From positions 1 to 54,092 of the forward strand of contig NZ_JABWGX010000031.1 in the NCBI RefSeq assembly GCF_021730435.1: a stretch of 54,092 nt of DNA. Reading direction: 5' to 3'. Made by a program: the position numbers and the translations under genes. The notes under the pieces are model-generated. The model did not search any database, had not been told where the DNA came from, and saw only the letters and a program-made list of their open reading frames with translations. This document shows positions 26,375 to 33,935 of this stretch, piece after piece. Position 1 is the stretch's first letter. Each line of letters starts with the position of its first letter. The DNA is from Xanthobacter agilis. GTDB taxonomy: Bacteria > Pseudomonadota > Alphaproteobacteria > Rhizobiales > Xanthobacteraceae.

Positions 26375-26423
26375 CCTCGCCTTGGCCGAAGCCTGGGCTT
26401 TTCCTACTTAGGCCAAGGCGAGG
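26375..26423. terminator. Long stem-loop after the LysR gene
   Basis: CCTCGCCTTGGCC (26375-26387) and GGCCAAGGCGAGG (26411-26423) are perfectly complementary over 13 bp around a 23-nt loop, beginning 43 nt after the LysR stop. It probably separates LysR transcription from the ABC operon. The remaining bases to 26627 contain a T-rich patch (26442-26448) that could hold the ABC promoter, and no gene. Confidence 0.55.
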
Positions 26424-26627
26424 CAAAACCCCCGAAAAGACTATTTTTGCCAAAGAAGGGTGCGTGTTTAGCTCGTCGGCGGAGTTGATCTCCGGGGTTT
26501 TACGCAGGTCGCGAGGGCGCTTTCCAGCCTCTTTTGTGCCTCCACGACGTCCCGGCGATCAGCGCGTTCCACCCCGGCCCGGACCGCCCGCGCGACCCGG
26601 CCGCGACCCGCGACGGAACCCAAAGCA

Positions 26628-27611
26628 ATGATCAAGAAGACCTTCCAGACCGCCACCCTGCTCGCCGGCCTCGCCGCCGGCCTTGTGTTCGCCGGCCCCG
26701 CCGAAGCGGCCAAGATCCGCCTCGGCATGACCACCTGGGTGGGCTACGGCCCGCTCTACCTCGCGCGTGACCTCGGCTATTTCAAGGACGCCGGCCTCGA
26801 CGTGGAGCTGAAGACCATCGAGGACGCGGCCATCTACATGGCGGCGGTCGCCTCCGGCGATCTCGACGGCATGGCCTCCACCGTGGACGAGGTGATGAAA
26901 TGGCGCTCGCCCGACTTCTGCTTCAAGTCGGTGTTGGCGCTCGACGACAGCCACGGCGGCGACGGCCTGCTCACCGCCAAGGGAGTCAAGTCGCTGAAGG
27001 ACCTCAAGGGCAAGGAAGTGGCGCTGAACGAGGGCTCGGTGTCCGAGTTCTGGTTTAACATCCTTCTGGACAAGGACGGCATGACGGAGAAGGACGTCAC
27101 CATCACCAACATGACCTCCGACGACGCGGCCGCGGCCTTTATCGCCGGCCGCGTGCCCGCCGCCGTGACCTGGGAGCCGAACCTGACCACCGTCCGCAAG
27201 TCCGGCAACGGCCAGGTGCTGATCGATTCCACCGCGACCCCCGGCGCCATCGTGGACACGGTCGGCCTCAAGTGCGATTTCATCGCCGCCAACAAGGCCG
27301 AGATCGCCGCCTTCGTGAAGGCCTATTACAAGGCCATCGACTACATGAAGGCCAATCCGGAAAAGGCTTACGCGATCATGGCCAAGGGCGTCGGCGGCTA
27401 CCTCGCCGATCCCAAGGACTTCGCCGACGCGGCCAAGGGCGTGAACTTCTACGACAAGGCCCGCAACGTGGAGTTCTTCGGCAATCCGCAGCAGGGCGAG
27501 GCGGCCAACCTCATCCAGCTCGCCAACATGATCTGGGGCGGCAAGGGGCTGATGAAGATGAAAGTGGACTACGACACCCTCGTCGATCCCGCCTTCGCCA
27601 CCGCCCAGTGA
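26628..27611 (+). CDS. ABC transporter periplasmic substrate-binding protein (NMT1/TauA/SsuA family)
   Basis: This 327-residue exported protein has a signal peptide (MIKKTFQTATLLAGLAAGL, cleavage likely after the AEA near residue 27), then KIRLGMTTWVGYGPLYLARDLGYFKDAGLDVEL, the standard start of nitrate/sulfonate/taurine/thiamine-precursor binding proteins. Family members also bind aromatic and heterocyclic compounds. The ligand is not readable. Co-location with the amine/heterocycle genes and the LysR gene suggests it captures the pathway substrate. It is followed by two stem-loops before the permease gene, which usually permits higher binding-protein expression. Confidence 0.88.
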   Translation: MIKKTFQTATLLAGLAAGLVFAGPAEAAKIRLGMTTWVGYGPLYLARDLGYFKDAGLDVELKTIEDAAIYMAAVASGDLDGMASTVDEVMKWRSPDFCFKSVLALDDSHGGDGLLTAKGVKSLKDLKGKEVALNEGSVSEFWFNILLDKDGMTEKDVTITNMTSDDAAAAFIAGRVPAAVTWEPNLTTVRKSGNGQVLIDSTATPGAIVDTVGLKCDFIAANKAEIAAFVKAYYKAIDYMKANPEKAYAIMAKGVGGYLADPKDFADAAKGVNFYDKARNVEFFGNPQQGEAANLIQLANMIWGGKGLMKMKVDYDTLVDPAFATAQ

Positions 27612-27615
27612 CCGC

Positions 27616-27661
27616 ACCGGCCAAGGCCGGTCGCCGCCGGCGCCCCTCCGGGACCGGCGGC
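27616..27661 (+). other. Two stem-loops between binding protein and permease genes
   Basis: ACCGGCC-AA-GGCCGGT (27616-27631), whose 2-nt gap would force the inner pairs open, and GCCGCCGG (27633-27640) pairing with CCGGCGGC (27654-27661). Together they fill most of the 70-nt gap. Such structures commonly protect the upstream binding-protein mRNA or attenuate the downstream permease. Confidence 0.45.
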
Positions 27662-27681
27662 AGGCCCGCAGGAGACATGAC

Positions 27682-28488
27682 ATGAGTTCCCGACGCGCAC
27701 CCTGGACCCGGATGACCACGCCCTTCAGGGATATCTCCCGCCGGGCCGTGATCTCCGCCGGGATTATCGTATGGGTCATGGTGGTGGCGGCGTGGTGGAT
27801 CATCTCCCACACCAACGTGGTCCCCGCCATGTTCCTGCCCTCCCCGGAGAAGGTGGGTGCCGCGGGGGTGCGGCTTTTGTCCGACGGCAGCCTCATCGTC
27901 CACACCCTGGCGAGCCTTGAGGTGGTGATGCTGGGGTTCGCCATCTCCTCCATCGTCGCGATCCCGGTCGGGCTGTGGATGGGCAGCTACCGCGCGGTGC
28001 AGGCGGTGCTGGAGCCGCTCGTCAACTTCGTGCGCTACCTGCCGGTGACGGCGTTCGTGCCGCTGCTCATCCTGTGGATCGGCATCGGCATCCAGCAGCG
28101 GGTGAGCGTCATCATCCTTGGCACCTTCTTCCAGCAGGTGGTGATGATCGCCGACAGCGCCCGCGCGGTGCCGCGCGATCTCGTGAACGCCGCCTACACG
28201 CTCGGCACGAAGCGTTCCAAGGTCGTGTGGCATGTGATCTTCCCCGCCGCGCTGCCGGAGATCCTCGACACCCTGCGCGTCACCCTGGGATGGGCGTGGT
28301 CCTATCTGGTGGTGGCGGAACTCGTGGCCGCCTCCTCGGGGCTGGGCTACATCACCATCAAGGCCATGCGCGGCTTTCAGGTGGACGTGATCTTCATGGC
28401 CATCGCCACCATCGGCGTGCTGGGGCTGCTCTCCGATCTCTTCTTCCGCTTCCTTCGCGCGCGGGTCGCGCCATGGGCACATCGATGA
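27682..28488 (+). CDS. ABC transporter permease (TauC/SsuC family)
   Basis: This 268-residue membrane protein has about six hydrophobic segments and the inner-membrane-component signature LGTKRSKVVWHVIFPAALPEILDTLRV (EAA loop, residues about 174-200), which contacts the ATPase. The start MSSRRAPWTRM at 27682 follows a GCAGGAGACATGAC ribosome-binding region. An in-operon pair with the ATPase gene, overlapping by ATGA. Confidence 0.88.
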   Translation: MSSRRAPWTRMTTPFRDISRRAVISAGIIVWVMVVAAWWIISHTNVVPAMFLPSPEKVGAAGVRLLSDGSLIVHTLASLEVVMLGFAISSIVAIPVGLWMGSYRAVQAVLEPLVNFVRYLPVTAFVPLLILWIGIGIQQRVSVIILGTFFQQVVMIADSARAVPRDLVNAAYTLGTKRSKVVWHVIFPAALPEILDTLRVTLGWAWSYLVVAELVAASSGLGYITIKAMRGFQVDVIFMAIATIGVLGLLSDLFFRFLRARVAPWAHR

Positions 28489-29333
28489 CCGAACTTTCCG
28501 CCTCTTCCCCCGTGGAGCCGGCGCCGATCGCGCTTTTCCCCCGCCAGCATCGCCCGCTGGGCACGCCCGCGCGGCTCGCCATCGAGCATGTCACGCTCCG
28601 CTACGGTGGTCCGGACGGCACGCTGGCCGTCGACGATGTGTCCATCGACGTGGAGCAGAACGAGTTCTGCGTCATCGTCGGCCCGTCCGGCTGCGGCAAG
28701 TCGAGCCTGCTCTACCTTGCCGCCGGCCTCACCGAGCTGACGTCCGGAGACATCCGGGTGGACGGGCATCTGGTGAGCGAGCCGGGCCCCGACCGGGGCA
28801 TGGTGTTCCAGGGCTACACCCTGTTTCCCTGGCTCACCGTGCGGCAGAATGTGGAGTATGGCCCCAAGCGCAAGGGCATCGGCAAGGCCGAGCGGCGCGC
28901 GATCGCCGAGCGGTTCCTGGCCGAGGTGGGCCTCGGCCAGTTCGCGGACGTGTTTCCCTCCCAGCTCTCCGGCGGCATGAAGCAGCGGGTGGCGCTGGCC
29001 CGCGCACTCGCCAACGATCCGAGCGTGCTGTTCATGGACGAGCCGTTCGGCGCGCTCGACAGCCAGACCCGCGGCACCATGCAGAAGCTGCTGCTGCGGG
29101 TGTGGGAGCACACTCAGAAGACCGTGCTGTTCGTGACCCACGACATCGACGAGGCGATCCTGCTGGGTGACCGGGTGGTGGTGATGACCGCGCGGCCCGG
29201 CCGCATCAAGGCGGAAATCAAGGTGGATTTCGCCCGCCCGCGCGCGATGGATCTGGTGCTCGAACCGGAGTTCATCGCGCTCAAGCGTCACATCCTCGGC
29301 CTGCTCCATGATGAGATCGACGAGGAGCATTGA
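28485..29333 (+). CDS. ABC transporter ATP-binding protein (TauB/SsuB family)
   Basis: This 282-residue nucleotide-binding subunit has Walker [11 protein letters not shown]-loop [11 protein letters not shown], signature LSGGMKQR, Walker [13 protein letters not shown] and switch His in VTHDIDEA. The start is set at 28485, where ATG overlaps the permease stop as ATGA; ATG at 28473 is in frame and possible. It completes a binding protein-permease-ATPase importer of the nitrate/sulfonate/taurine class. No sulfonate-cleaving enzyme is nearby, which argues against a sulfur-scavenging role. Confidence 0.9.
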   Translation: MTELSASSPVEPAPIALFPRQHRPLGTPARLAIEHVTLRYGGPDGTLAVDDVSIDVEQNEFCVIVGPSGCGKSSLLYLAAGLTELTSGDIRVDGHLVSEPGPDRGMVFQGYTLFPWLTVRQNVEYGPKRKGIGKAERRAIAERFLAEVGLGQFADVFPSQLSGGMKQRVALARALANDPSVLFMDEPFGALDSQTRGTMQKLLLRVWEHTQKTVLFVTHDIDEAILLGDRVVVMTARPGRIKAEIKVDFARPRAMDLVLEPEFIALKRHILGLLHDEIDEEH

Positions 29334-29341
29334 CCCCATCG

Positions 29342-29363
29342 CCCCGGCCGGCGCCGGCCGGGG
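29342..29363 (+). terminator. GC-rich palindrome after the ABC operon
   Basis: A perfect 22-bp palindrome with arms CCCCGGCCGGC/GCCGGCCGGGG begins 9 nt after the ATPase stop. It would form a very stable stem in RNA (minus the innermost pairs). There is no U-run; a transcript 3' end or protein-binding palindrome are both possible. Confidence 0.45.
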
Positions 29364-29542
29364 GCGCAACTGAGGCGCGCATGCGGGGCGCGGCGATTAG
29401 CGCCGCCGCATAATCCGCCGGAAACTCGGGCTGTCCCTGCGCGGAGATCGCGAAGGCCAGATACCAGAGCCCCGCATTCGGGCAGAAATCGGAGTGCGCG
29501 ATGCGGCGCGCGCCGGGCGGAACCTCCACCACCTGATCTTGA

Positions 29543-29758
29543 TGGCAGGCCTCGATCCGCAGGCTGTCCGGCCGCGTGGCCGGCGCGCCGGGCGCCCACG
29601 ATCAGGCCCTGATGCGCATCCTGCCGCGCCTCACCTTTCGCCGCAGCCACTTCCTGCTCGCCCATCCCGATACGGTCCATGTGCGGCGCATCGCGGTGCT
29701 GCGAGCCTTCATCACCCAGCGCTTTCGCGAGGAACGTCGGCGCTTCATCGTCGACTGA
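29543..29758 (+). pseudogene. 3' remnant of a LysR-type regulator gene
   Basis: The frame ending at 29758 encodes about 71 residues with no credible start. It ends in LPRLTFRRSHFLLAHPDTVHVRRIAVLRAFI and a basic tail, which looks like the C-terminal strand-helix of LysR effector domains (WLVTHPDLR...VRAFLDFI pattern). Stops at 29534 and 29540 close the frame upstream, and no HTH-coding sequence is found before it. I read it as a decayed fragment at the left edge of the monooxygenase island. The 29364-29542 stretch before it has no recognisable gene on either strand. Confidence 0.4.
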
Positions 29759-29954
29759 CCGCCGACGACCCGGCGGCGCCCCACGGCTTTGACGCCGCTA
29801 CCGGCCAAGACAGATGGAGCACGCCCCGCGCGGAGATGCGGCCGCATCGGGGTTTCATGCGGACGCCTCCCGCCCCCTTCAAGCGATCACGGCTCCAGCT
29901 CTCGCAAATAAAAATTCCACACTCAACATTCGGCCCCTCCCCGAACTCCGCCAC

Positions 29955-30045
29955 GACCGGAACCTATTCATATTTACATACGCGAAACATAGTCAGATAC
30001 ACGACATATTACATTTAAATATAATCTTTTAATTTACATAATGCG
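29955..30045. other. AT-rich patch upstream of the monooxygenase operon
   Basis: This stretch, including TACATTTAAATATAATC and several TATT/TTTA runs, is strikingly AT-rich in an otherwise very GC-rich window. It lies about 230-315 bp upstream of the sigma-54 promoter. It may be a bend/IHF-type region or foreign DNA marking the island. The whole 29759-30354 interval contains no gene I can support. Confidence 0.5.
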
Positions 30046-30057
30046 CGCCTCACCAAA

Positions 30058-30097
30058 TGATGAAGCGTTTCATGAAATCGAATGGGATTTTTCATCA
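30058..30097. promoter_or_regulatory. Possible enhancer (upstream activating sequence) for the sigma-54 activator
   Basis: TGATGAA (30058-30064) and TTCATCA (30091-30097) are perfect 7-bp inverted copies. A further near-copy TTTCATGA lies at 30068-30075, giving two possible dyads. Position about 170-210 bp upstream of the -24 element fits XylR/DmpR-type enhancers. The sequence was found by dyad symmetry only, not by match to a known consensus. Confidence 0.35.
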
Positions 30098-30268
30098 CCA
30101 CGCAGACTATTCGCCTGCCTCCGAAAATCCCCGCCGCATGTGCAGTGCAACCATCACTGTCGCGCAGCGGGAAAAACGCCTGGCGCGGCGATAATTTTTT
30201 GTTGTTTCAATAGGATAAGTCTTCAGCAACAATGCTGCAAAGCAAGATCCGCCAGCGCCGGATGGCCG

Positions 30269-30284
30269 TGGCATTCATCTTGCT
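30269..30284 (+). promoter_or_regulatory. Sigma-54 (-24/-12) promoter of the tmo operon
   Basis: TGGCAT-TCATC-TTGCT matches the TGGCAC-N5-TTGCW consensus, with GG (30270-30271) and GC (30282-30283) separated by exactly 10 bp. Transcription would start near 30294-30296, about 60 nt before the first ATG. It pairs logically with the sigma-54 activator gene downstream of the operon. Confidence 0.85.
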
Positions 30285-30354
30285 CATCGAAAGGGGCGAC
30301 GACGGCTCCAGCCAGATCGGCGCCGAAAAAAACGATAAGCCCGAGGAACACGCC

Positions 30355-31854
30355 ATGGCATTACTCGATCGCTCCGAGTGGTACGATCTTGCTCGCTCGA
30401 CCAATTGGACACCCACATTCGTCACCGACGAGGACCTCTTTCCCGATGTCATGACCGGGGCCCAAGGTGTGCCCGCCGAGAAATGGGAAGTCTATGACGA
30501 GCCCTACAAAACCTCGTTTCCCGAGTATGTCAGCATCCAGCGGGAGAAGGACGCGGGCGCTTATTCCGTCAAGGCGGCGCTCCAGCGCAGCCGCATCTTC
30601 GATGATGCCGATCCCGGCTGGCGCTCGATCCTGAAGTCCCATTACGGCGCCATCGCGCTGGGCGAATACGCCGCCATGAGCGCCGAGGCCCGCATGGCCC
30701 GTTTCGGCCGCGCGCCAGGAATGCGCAACATGGCCACCTTCGGCATGATGGACGAGAACCGTCACGCCCAGTTGCAACTCTTCTTCCCGCACGAATACTG
30801 CCCGAAGGATCGCCAGTTCGACTGGGGCCACAAGGCCTACCACACCAATGAGTGGGCCGCGATCGCGGCGCGGCACGCCTTCGACGACCTGTTCATGGCG
30901 CGCAGCGCCACCGATATCGCGGTGATGCTCACCTTCGCCTTCGAGACCGGCTTCACCAACATGCAATTCCTGGGGCTCGCGGCCGACGCGGCCGAGGCCG
31001 GCGACTATACCTTCTCAAGTCTGATCTCGAGCATCCAGACCGATGAATCGCGCCACGCCCAGATCGGCGGCCCGGCGCTGCAGGTGCTGATCGCCAACGG
31101 CCGCAAGGCCGAAGCGCAAAAGCTCGTGGATGTCGCCATCGGGCGGGCCTGGCGCATCTTCTGCATCCTCACCGGCCCCTCCATGGACTACAATACGCCC
31201 CTGGCGCACCGCAAGCAATCGTTCAAGGAGTTCATGCAGGAATGGATCGTCGGCCAGTTCGAGCGTGCGCTCATCGACCTCGGCCTTGATCTTCCCTGGT
31301 ATTGGGACAAGATGATCGCAGAGTTCGACTATCAGCACCACGCCTATCAGATGGGCCTGTGGTTCTGGCGGCCGACCCTGTGGTGGAATCCGGCTGCCGG
31401 GGTAACGCCCGACTGCCGCGACTGGCTTGAGGAAAAGTACCCCGGCTGGAACGATACCTTCGGAAAGGCCTGGGACGTCATCATCGACAATCTCGCCGCC
31501 GGCCATCCGGAGCGCACGTTCCCGCAAACGCTGCCGATCGTGTGCAACATGAGCCAGATCCCGATCTGCGCCGTGCCCGGCAACCGTTGGAACGTGAAAG
31601 ACTATCCCCTCGATTACGAGGGCCGGCTCTACCATTTCAACTCCGAGATCGACCGCTGGATCTTCGAGCAGGAACCGCAGCGCTACCGCGGGCATATGAC
31701 GGTGGTGGATCGTTTCCTCGCCGGGCAGATCCAGCCCGCCGATCTCTCCGGAGCGCTCGCGTACATGGGGCTGCAACCCGGCGAGAGCGGCGATGACGCC
31801 CACGGCTATGCCTGGGTCGAGGCCTATCGCAACCGCCGCATGGCCGCGGAATAA
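30355..31854 (+). CDS. tmoA: Toluene/benzene monooxygenase hydroxylase alpha subunit
   Basis: This is the catalytic subunit of a soluble diiron multicomponent monooxygenase, 499 residues. All diiron ligands are at the numbers known for toluene 4-monooxygenase: E104, E134, H137, E197, E231, H234 (DENRHAQ, ETGFTN, DESRHAQ). T201 is also present. Pocket residues I100, G103, A107, Q141, F196 and F205 match TmoA, but position 180 is Phe instead of Ile. The sequence follows TmoA far more closely than the alkene monooxygenase XamoA of Xanthobacter Py2. GAGGAA 7 nt upstream sets the start. Product regiochemistry is not predictable. Confidence 0.92.
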   Translation: MALLDRSEWYDLARSTNWTPTFVTDEDLFPDVMTGAQGVPAEKWEVYDEPYKTSFPEYVSIQREKDAGAYSVKAALQRSRIFDDADPGWRSILKSHYGAIALGEYAAMSAEARMARFGRAPGMRNMATFGMMDENRHAQLQLFFPHEYCPKDRQFDWGHKAYHTNEWAAIAARHAFDDLFMARSATDIAVMLTFAFETGFTNMQFLGLAADAAEAGDYTFSSLISSIQTDESRHAQIGGPALQVLIANGRKAEAQKLVDVAIGRAWRIFCILTGPSMDYNTPLAHRKQSFKEFMQEWIVGQFERALIDLGLDLPWYWDKMIAEFDYQHHAYQMGLWFWRPTLWWNPAAGVTPDCRDWLEEKYPGWNDTFGKAWDVIIDNLAAGHPERTFPQTLPIVCNMSQIPICAVPGNRWNVKDYPLDYEGRLYHFNSEIDRWIFEQEPQRYRGHMTVVDRFLAGQIQPADLSGALAYMGLQPGESGDDAHGYAWVEAYRNRRMAAE

Positions 31855-31965
31855 ATCCACCGCGTGAACCGTCGATGGCGGGCGCTGCGGGCGCCGCGGC
31901 AGCATGGCCGCGGTGCCATCGCGGGCGCACGCCACCGTTCGCCTGTCCCCACAAGGAGCCCTGTC

Positions 31966-32226
31966 ATGGCCCTGTTTCCCATCATTTCGAATTTCCAGCA
32001 CGATTTCGTTCTGTTGCTCGTCCCGGTCGACACGGAGAACACCATGGATGAGGTGGCCGCGACCGCCGCGCAGCATTCGGTGGGCGTGCGCGTCGCGCCC
32101 CAGGCCGACAAGGTGGTGCGCGTCCGCCGGCAGGGCGCGAGCGACTTCTTCCCGCGCGACATGCGCCTTGGCGGAAGCGACATCAGGCCCATGGAAACCC
32201 TCGAATTCATCTTCTGTGATGCGTGA
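31966..32226 (+). CDS. tmoB: Toluene monooxygenase hydroxylase gamma subunit
   Basis: This 86-residue small subunit of the (alpha-beta-gamma)2 hydroxylase begins MALFPIISNFQHDFVLLLV, with RVAPQADKVVRVRRQG and FFPRDM in the middle, aligning along its length with TmoB (84 residues). AAGGAG lies 8 nt before the ATG. It has no catalytic residues of its own and is needed for hydroxylase assembly. It is 111 bp after tmoA, the largest gap in the operon. Confidence 0.9.
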   Translation: MALFPIISNFQHDFVLLLVPVDTENTMDEVAATAAQHSVGVRVAPQADKVVRVRRQGASDFFPRDMRLGGSDIRPMETLEFIFCDA

Positions 32227-32232
32227 TAGATC

Positions 32233-32568
32233 ATGAATTTCAAGCTTGCATGCACCCTCGACGACCTCTGGGAAGGCGACATGACCGAAGTGGAGGTGGA
32301 CGGGCAGGTGATCCTGCTGGTCTGGCCCGAGGGCGGGCAAATCCGCGCCTTCCAGGGCATGTGTCCCCACCAGGACATCCCGCTGTCGGAAGGGCGCCTA
32401 GAGGGCGGCATCGTCATGTGCCGCGCCCACCAATGGACCTTCGACACCACGACCGGACACGGTGTGAACCCCAAAGACTGCCACCTCGCCCAATATCCGG
32501 TGAAGCTGGAAGGGGAATCCATCCTCGTCTCGACCGAGGGCGTCAGCCCCCTGTTCGCCCATACATAA
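32233..32568 (+). CDS. tmoC: Rieske-type ferredoxin of the toluene monooxygenase
   Basis: This 111-residue [2Fe-2S] Rieske ferredoxin carries electrons from the reductase to the hydroxylase. Ligands are C44-P-H46 and C63-R-A-H66, spaced as in TmoC. It starts 6 bp after the tmoB stop. The conserved Trp in HQWTF next to the second ligand pair is the family pattern. Confidence 0.93.
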   Translation: MNFKLACTLDDLWEGDMTEVEVDGQVILLVWPEGGQIRAFQGMCPHQDIPLSEGRLEGGIVMCRAHQWTFDTTTGHGVNPKDCHLAQYPVKLEGESILVSTEGVSPLFAHT

Positions 32569-32588
32569 AACACTGGGAGGAAACGCAC

Positions 32589-32903
32589 ATGACCACAGGA
32601 ACCGTGGCCGATGGCTATCGCAACAACCGGGTCGGGCCGATCCTGCGCGCCGGCCCGCTCACCGCCGGCATCATCGAGGCGGCGGAAGAGGACAATCCCG
32701 GCAAGACCATCCGCGTGGATGACAAGATCGCCTACGTTCGCATCGATACCGAGGGCGAGATGATCCTGCGCCGGACGACCCTCGAACGCACCCTTGGGCG
32801 GGCGTTCCGGATGCAGGAACTGGAGGTCAGCCTCGGCTCGTTCGCCGGGCGGATCGAGATGACCGAAGACATGGTGCGTTTCTACTATGAAAAAACTCTG
32901 TGA
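32589..32903 (+). CDS. tmoD: Effector (coupling) protein of the toluene monooxygenase
   Basis: This 104-residue cofactor-free protein binds the hydroxylase and tunes O2 activation and regiochemistry. NRVGPILRAGPLTAGIIEAAEEDNP and AYVRIDTEGEMILRR align with TmoD (103 residues). GGGAGG lies about 11 nt before the ATG. The order tmoABCDEF with effector in fourth place is the classic one. Confidence 0.92.
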   Translation: MTTGTVADGYRNNRVGPILRAGPLTAGIIEAAEEDNPGKTIRVDDKIAYVRIDTEGEMILRRTTLERTLGRAFRMQELEVSLGSFAGRIEMTEDMVRFYYEKTL

Positions 32904-32918
32904 TTTCCGGGGGGAAAG

Positions 32919-33920
32919 ATGAACCAGCCAGCCATCGCGCAGCCGCTCAAGACCTGGAGCCACCTCGCGGCCCGGCGCCGCAAGCCCAGCGAATACGAGA
33001 TCGTTTCCACCAATCTCCACTATACCACCGACCGGCCCGACGCCCCGTTCGAGCTTGACCCCGATTTCCCGCCGGCGCAGTGGTTCAAGACCCACCGCAA
33101 CGCCTCGCCCCTGAAGCATGCCGACTGGAACGCCTTCCGCGATCCGGACGAGATGGTGTACCGCACCTACAACATGCTCCAGGACGGGCAGGAGAACTAT
33201 GTCTTCGGTCTGCTCGACCAATTCTCCGAGCGCGGGCACGATGCGATGCTGGAACGCGCCTGGGTACGGCATCTCGCCCACATCTATACGCCGGCGCGTT
33301 ACCTCTTCCACGCGCTGCAGATGGGGTCGGCCTATCTGTGCCAGATGGCTCCGGCCTCCACCATTTCCAACGCGGCCACCTATCAGACCGCGGATTCCCT
33401 GCGCTGGCTGACCCACACCGCCTATCGCACGGCGGAGCTCGCCAAGCGGTTCGAGGGGCAAGGGTTCGAGGGGCAAGGGTTCGGCACCGGCGAGCGTGCT
33501 GTCTGGGAGACGGATCCGGCGTGGCAGGGGTTGCGTGAACTGGTGGAGAGGGGGCTAGCGACCTACGATTGGGGCGAGCACTTCGTCGCCATGAATCTGG
33601 TGGCCCGGCCGGCGGTGGAAGAGGCGGTGCTGCGTGGTCTCGGCCAGGCCGCCCGCCACAATGGCGACACCCTGCTCGCCCTCCTGTGCGATGCCCAGCT
33701 GGTGGACGCCGACCGCCACCGCCGTTGGACCGGCGCCCTGGTCAAGATGATGCTGGACAGCGCGGGCAACCGCCCGGTTCTGGAGGGCTGGCTTGCGAAG
33801 TGGGCGCCGCTCGGCGATGCCGCCATGGAGGCCTACAGCGCGCACCTGCCCGATGCCCGCGACGCCGGCGGGCTCGCTCGCGACGCCGCCGGCGCCTATC
33901 GCCAAAGCATCGGCCTCTGA
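32919..33920 (+). CDS. tmoE: Toluene monooxygenase hydroxylase beta subunit
   Basis: This 333-residue diiron-fold subunit without metal ligands pairs with the alpha subunit. Typical stretches are KPSEYEIVSTNLHYTTDR, GQENYVFGLLDQFSERGHD and YLCQMAPASTISNAATYQ. An exact in-frame 15-bp duplication (33450-33479) encodes FEGQG twice in a surface-type loop after the DSLRWLTHTAYRTAELAKR helix, which suggests a recent slippage event that leaves the gene intact. Confidence 0.9.
   Translation: MNQPAIAQPLKTWSHLAARRRKPSEYEIVSTNLHYTTDRPDAPFELDPDFPPAQWFKTHRNASPLKHADWNAFRDPDEMVYRTYNMLQDGQENYVFGLLDQFSERGHDAMLERAWVRHLAHIYTPARYLFHALQMGSAYLCQMAPASTISNAATYQTADSLRWLTHTAYRTAELAKRFEGQGFEGQGFGTGERAVWETDPAWQGLRELVERGLATYDWGEHFVAMNLVARPAVEEAVLRGLGQAARHNGDTLLALLCDAQLVDADRHRRWTGALVKMMLDSAGNRPVLEGWLAKWAPLGDAAMEAYSAHLPDARDAGGLARDAAGAYRQSIGL
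33450..33479 (+). repeat. Exact 15-bp tandem duplication inside tmoE
   Basis: TTCGAGGGGCAAGGG occurs at 33450-33464 and 33465-33479, followed by a partial TTCGG. It adds five residues in frame. The perfect identity implies a young event or ongoing length variation. Confidence 0.9.
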
Positions 33921-33935
33921 GGCGGCGGCACCATC

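Noticed and set aside
26628-29333. A dedicated sulfonate or taurine uptake system
   Set aside because: The transporter family fits, but no desulfonating enzyme accompanies it; neighbouring genes suggest an organic nitrogen or aromatic ligand.
29281-29532. Minus-strand ORF containing ARRIAHSDFCPNAGLWYLAF
   Set aside because: It looks slightly protein-like but overlaps the ABC ATPase end and a strong palindrome. I cannot match it to a family, so it is left unannotated.
30041-30454. A 137-codon ORF in the tmo promoter region
   Set aside because: It spans the sigma-54 promoter and overlaps tmoA out of frame; the translation has no domain-like character.
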